Origin: Augochlora pura | Taxonomy: Eukaryota; Arthropoda; Insecta; Hymenoptera; Halictidae | DNA: 64,000 nt | Direction of reading: 5' to 3' | Assembly: GCF_028453695.1 (NCBI RefSeq) | Contig: NC_135779.1 | Span: forward strand, 4,588,001 to 4,652,000 | Made by a program: the position numbers and the translations under genes | Shown here: one piece after another, positions 60,233 through 64,000 of the stretch | Numbering within the stretch: the stretch's first letter is position 1 | How the letters are laid out: the number at the start of each line of letters is the position of its first letter | Notes under the pieces: model-generated | What the model was told of the DNA's origin: nothing | Seen by the model: the letters and a program-made list of their open reading frames with translations, nothing else | Databases searched by the model: none

Positions 60233-62269
60233 AGGGCGGACAGTGATCGAAGAATTCGCGATCAACGGCAGATTAATCGGCGCGGATCGTGTATTCTATA
60301 AATAAAGGCCGTTTCTATTCGCGTCGTTGAGCCGGGATCGGTAGAATCCTGGCGGATCGCGCGGCGTCCTTGCCAAGGAAAACGACGCTCGGCGCGCTCG
60401 CATAATTGTTAATCGCTAACAAGCAACAATAATTAACTCATCCAGCCGGAGATAGGGGCACCGCGAGTGCGAGAGAGAGAGAGAGAGAGAGAGATGTGGA
60501 AGCAGATAGTGGTCGTTCGCGCGCGCGCGCTCGTCCCTCTCTCGCTGTTACGGGACTTAAGGGGGGGGGGCCTTGGAACTCGTTTAATGGACGATAGATT
60601 GCATCAGTCGGGCAACCAGCGACTATTTTCTCCCTTTTTCGCCACGGCGATCCGACTTTTTCTTCTGTCTCTCGTTAGAAAGATCCAGCGGATCGATATT
60701 CGGTGCCGAGGGGGCTCTCTCTCTCTCTCTCTCTCTCTCTCGCCGCCGGAGGCAGGGGAGGATATATCCCCCCCGGACAAAAATCGTTGTCTTCGATCTT
60801 ACGCTCGAATATTCGACGAAAACACGCGCTTCTGCGGCCGGCCATTGTCCACATTCCTCGTTTAACCCTGCCGGGTTAGACCCGTGGGAGTCGCCGGGAA
60901 ATTTGCTGGTCTTTTTGCCGTCGTAAGACTTTCTTCGAACGCCTCGACGCTTCAGCGACCGGTCGTTCGGTTCTATATATTCGTATACGTTCATAGTATT
61001 GGCATTAAACGATACTGATTTTGTCTATTTTAATTATTTTATTCGTCGCGAAAGGCATATAATATTTAATAAATTAGTTAATAGTACCTCGATCGTTTCA
61101 CAGGCTATCGGTCGAGATAAAAAGCCGATTACTATTCAGCCATAACCTTGACACTATTTTTGCCGATATTTTGTACTATAATACTATAGGAAGAACATAG
61201 CGACGACTATAGCAAATGTCGAGATGTAATTAGATAGATATTTATAGACTTAGTACATAGAAAATGGGAAATAATCTTTATTAAATACGATCGGAAGATG
61301 TGTTTAATCCTTTCGGGAAAAAAAATGGTGTTGGAGAAAAATGAATAAAAGCTGTAAAATGTTAGAAACTAAATAGTCGAGTAACAAATATCCTCTATTG
61401 TACTCTAAGTCGAACTAATTCGTACGAATGAATTTTTGTTCTATAAAATGGCGCGATCTAATTCACAGATTAACAGCAACGATCGCGATAAACAAATCGT
61501 ACGTAAGATCCCGTTTTCGGGGAAGGGAATTCCCGTTAATATATATTTTCGATGACACAACATTCCTACGGATCGGCGCATCTAATAGACACACACAGAG
61601 CCGCGACAGCAAACGAATTGTTCGAAACGGAAGAATCCGGCGGGGGTAGGAATGCGCGCGCGGTTCTCGCGGCGCGCACCGTCCTATCCACGCGTTGAAG
61701 TCACCGGGCGCGCACCGCGAACCTGTTCCGTTCTCGAAACGTCGTGGCAAGAGTGTGGGAGTGACTCATCGAAATAAAAGCATCCGGGGCCGTGGTTGCG
61801 CGACGGCGCGATGCAAAACCGCACAGGGACGCTTCGAGGGAATGGTCGATCAACGTGTAATTATCTTCTTACGGTCTTTCTCGATGATTGACAAAGGAGC
61901 CGTGGCCGCGCAGGGAATCGACCGGTCTCTCTCGCCTAACGACGCTCGAAAACCGGGGGAGGGAGAAGAGCGGGGCCTCCTTTAACGTGCCTCCTTTAAT
62001 GTACAAAAGAGGCGCGCGCCTCGTCACCGGACGATTTCTATTGGATTCGGAAAAATTCTGAAGTTTCCAACTTCGGTCGGCTAAACTTCGACAAGGCCGT
62101 GGGAGTCGGCGCACGCTCGCGAAACCATAAATCGCGTCTCGATGGAATTTCCAGGCGATTAGCGTCGACGCGATTGGAGAAACAAATGGAGCAGGGACTT
62201 CGGCGGAAACGCGGGCGACGTGCGTTTTAACCCTTTGCGGGCGGGAGGCGAGCGAGAGGCGACAGTCGT

Positions 62270-62410
62270 TGTTTATGTTTAGATGATTTATATGTAAATT
62301 GTAAATTCTATAAGTTGTATATAAATTATATAAGTTGTATTTTTACTGTGTATAAATTATGTAAATTGTATTTGTGCTATATATGAATTTTATAAACCGT
62401 ATTTTTATTC
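62270..62410. repeat. AT repeat 'tataagttgtat(a/t)'
   Basis: About six diverged units of 'tataaattatataagttgta'. A TTAACCCTTTGC-type terminus lies just upstream (about 62227) without a partner. Confidence 0.65.
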
Positions 62411-63471
62411 TATAAAAATTAAGAAAATTTGGCTAAAAAGACACTCGACATCTGCGAAAATCAACTCGTCCTGCATAATATACGGCATTTTGCTTTAGAC
62501 AGAAATGTGTACTAAAATTTATAATATTAAGCTTTTTATATTCAGAGTAGTTTATGTTTGCCAGTGTTCTAAAAATGGAGTAGCTAATATTTTCAAAATT
62601 TTACAGTAAATAATAGTAATTTCAAGCTTAGCTTAAGAAAGCTTAAAATTGAAGCTCTACGTAGCTACTTTTATCATTTTATTAGGTTAATTTAAGGTCT
62701 GAAATTTGTATAGTTATTACAATTATATTTCAACATATTTATTGAATTAAATATCATAGCAATATTAATAGATTCGGATAAATCTCGAAATTGTCCTATA
62801 GATTAGGGTAATTCACACGATTGCAAATGAAAGTGGTCGCTTCGATGCTGAGTAGCTAACATAACGGTCCCATTTTATTATCAACTGCATTAACTGCAGA
62901 ATGCGGTAACTAAATATTTCTTTTCCCAACCCAAGCACTATACCCCAACCGAGGTAGGACGAGTCTTCTGGCCTAACCAAGGCTCGCCGAGTCTTCTGGC
63001 TAAAGAACGTCGTCGTGGCTCGAGCACGCGGGTCGCGCCGGCAGGCCTGAAGTTAGCCTGAATTTCGCGCGAGGCGCGACGACCAAAGCCGCCTTGGAAG
63101 AAGCGCGGCGGTGGAAGTGTGACGCGGGTCACGGTCAACCGCTGTATCGTATCAAAACTCGATCTACAGTCACGCAGAGAGGTTCGCGGCGAAGAGCAGA
63201 GATTCCTGCGGGCCGACTCCTTCTGCCTCGTCGATCCTTACCCTAAGCCCATCCCCCCGCGCAATTATCGGTACCGAGCGGGGGGAACGAACGGCTTCTA
63301 ATTTGACGAAGAACGTGCGTGCAAACGTCGTCGGGAACGTTCTCCGCAACACCCCCCTCCTTCCGATCCCCTCCCCTCCCCCTTTTCTCCCCCGCTGTCT
63401 CTTCTCACCGTCCAGTTTTTTCACGATCCACGCCCGCTTTTGTCGAACCGATTAATCTCCGAGAGTGCCAG

Positions 63472-63473
<2 letters not shown>

Positions 63474-63503
<30 letters not shown>

Positions 63504-63582
63504 CGGGGAGAGAGAGAATCCGAGAGTACGAGAGAACAAGAGAGAGAAAGAGAGAGATGGAGAGAGAGAGAGATTTGTGGAG
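63474..63582. repeat. (GA)n tract
   Basis: GA run about 30 bp long, then imperfect GA to 63582. A (CT)n run follows at 63857-63889. Confidence 0.85.
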
Positions 63583-63856
63583 TCGGCTCGCGGGGCAGCC
63601 CCGTGCAACAAGGAACCTTCGGTTCTGTCGCAGCTGCGCGCCACTATTAATTCAGGTTGACACTTCAGGTGTTTTGAATTATGACTGTTGTGTTGGACTA
63701 TTAATTCTCGCTCGGACATCAATTTCTCAGGCTGGGAAAGTTCGGAGTCGCTGCTAGAGACATCACCCGCGGTCTATGCCGGCCAACTAACTCTAGCCAG
63801 CTAGCTTAGCCAGCTAGAAGCAGCATCCTCTTCCAAGGCGATGCTCTATCTATCTC

Positions 63857-63892
<36 letters not shown>

Positions 63893-64000
63893 TTAGCGAG
63901 ACGATAACGCGCGAAATTTCCCTGTAAACCGGCTAATTGTTCCCGGGATTTCGACGATCCTCGCCGACGATTTTGTGTCAGGTGGAGCCGTTGATAGCTT

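Larger units (their letters stand above)
57658..64000 (-). other. Smg6: Upstream Smg6 sequence, probably intron
   Basis: This starts right after the acceptor of exon a. No further exon with SMG6-like sequence could be recognised up to the window end, so it is probably part of an upstream intron of at least 6.3 kb. It contains AT-rich tandem repeats, one TTAA/TCAA inverted-repeat element (59273), GA/CT tracts at 60180-60740, 63474-63582 and 63857-63889, and GC-rich DNA at about 58740-59100 and 61600-62220. Confidence 0.6.

Overview
The window reads as nuclear DNA of an insect. A Hymenoptera (bee-like) origin is my guess, from the alternation of AT-rich stretches with CpG-rich islands, the abundance of GA/CT microsatellites and the intron-rich gene. 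The sequence alone does not prove the taxon. There are no bacterial-style operons, and nearly every long open frame is a shadow of low-complexity or GC-rich non-coding DNA.

I can support one protein-coding gene. It is a partial, minus-strand copy of Smg6 (EST1A), the endonuclease of nonsense-mediated mRNA decay. Six coding exons are visible, in transcript order: 57657-57545, 57322(or beyond, into an assembly gap)-57245, 52877-52774, 52479-52306, 51795-51589 and 12240-12078. Intron phases match at every junction that can be tested. The encoded peptides run from the end of the EST1/TPR-type helical region, through the 'LPED...LAGFTPL' segment and an acidic/charged linker, into the start of the PIN nuclease domain, including its first metal-binding aspartate in 'LVPDTNCFIDYL'. 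The N-terminal exons lie upstream (beyond 64000 on the + strand numbering). The rest of the PIN domain lies downstream (before position 1) or was not recognised.

The layout is therefore mostly intron. 1-12077 follows the last visible exon, 12241-51588 is a single 39.3-kb intron just before the PIN-coding exon, 51796-57544 holds compact exons with introns from 0.3 to 4.4 kb (one interrupted by a 100-N gap), and 57658-64000 is upstream intron. The non-coding part is dense in repeats.

(i) About fourteen full or partial copies of short (about 170-310 bp) inverted-repeat elements carry termini like TTAA-CCCTTTGCACTCGA, which looks like a non-autonomous piggyBac-type family. (ii) A three-unit direct/inverted element at 43058-43520 has TACAGGGTG-type ends. 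(iii) Several 2-4 copy tandem duplications have units of about 155-200 bp. (iv) There are many AT-rich minisatellites and long GA/CT tracts. No tRNA, rRNA, CRISPR or intact transposase gene was recognised.
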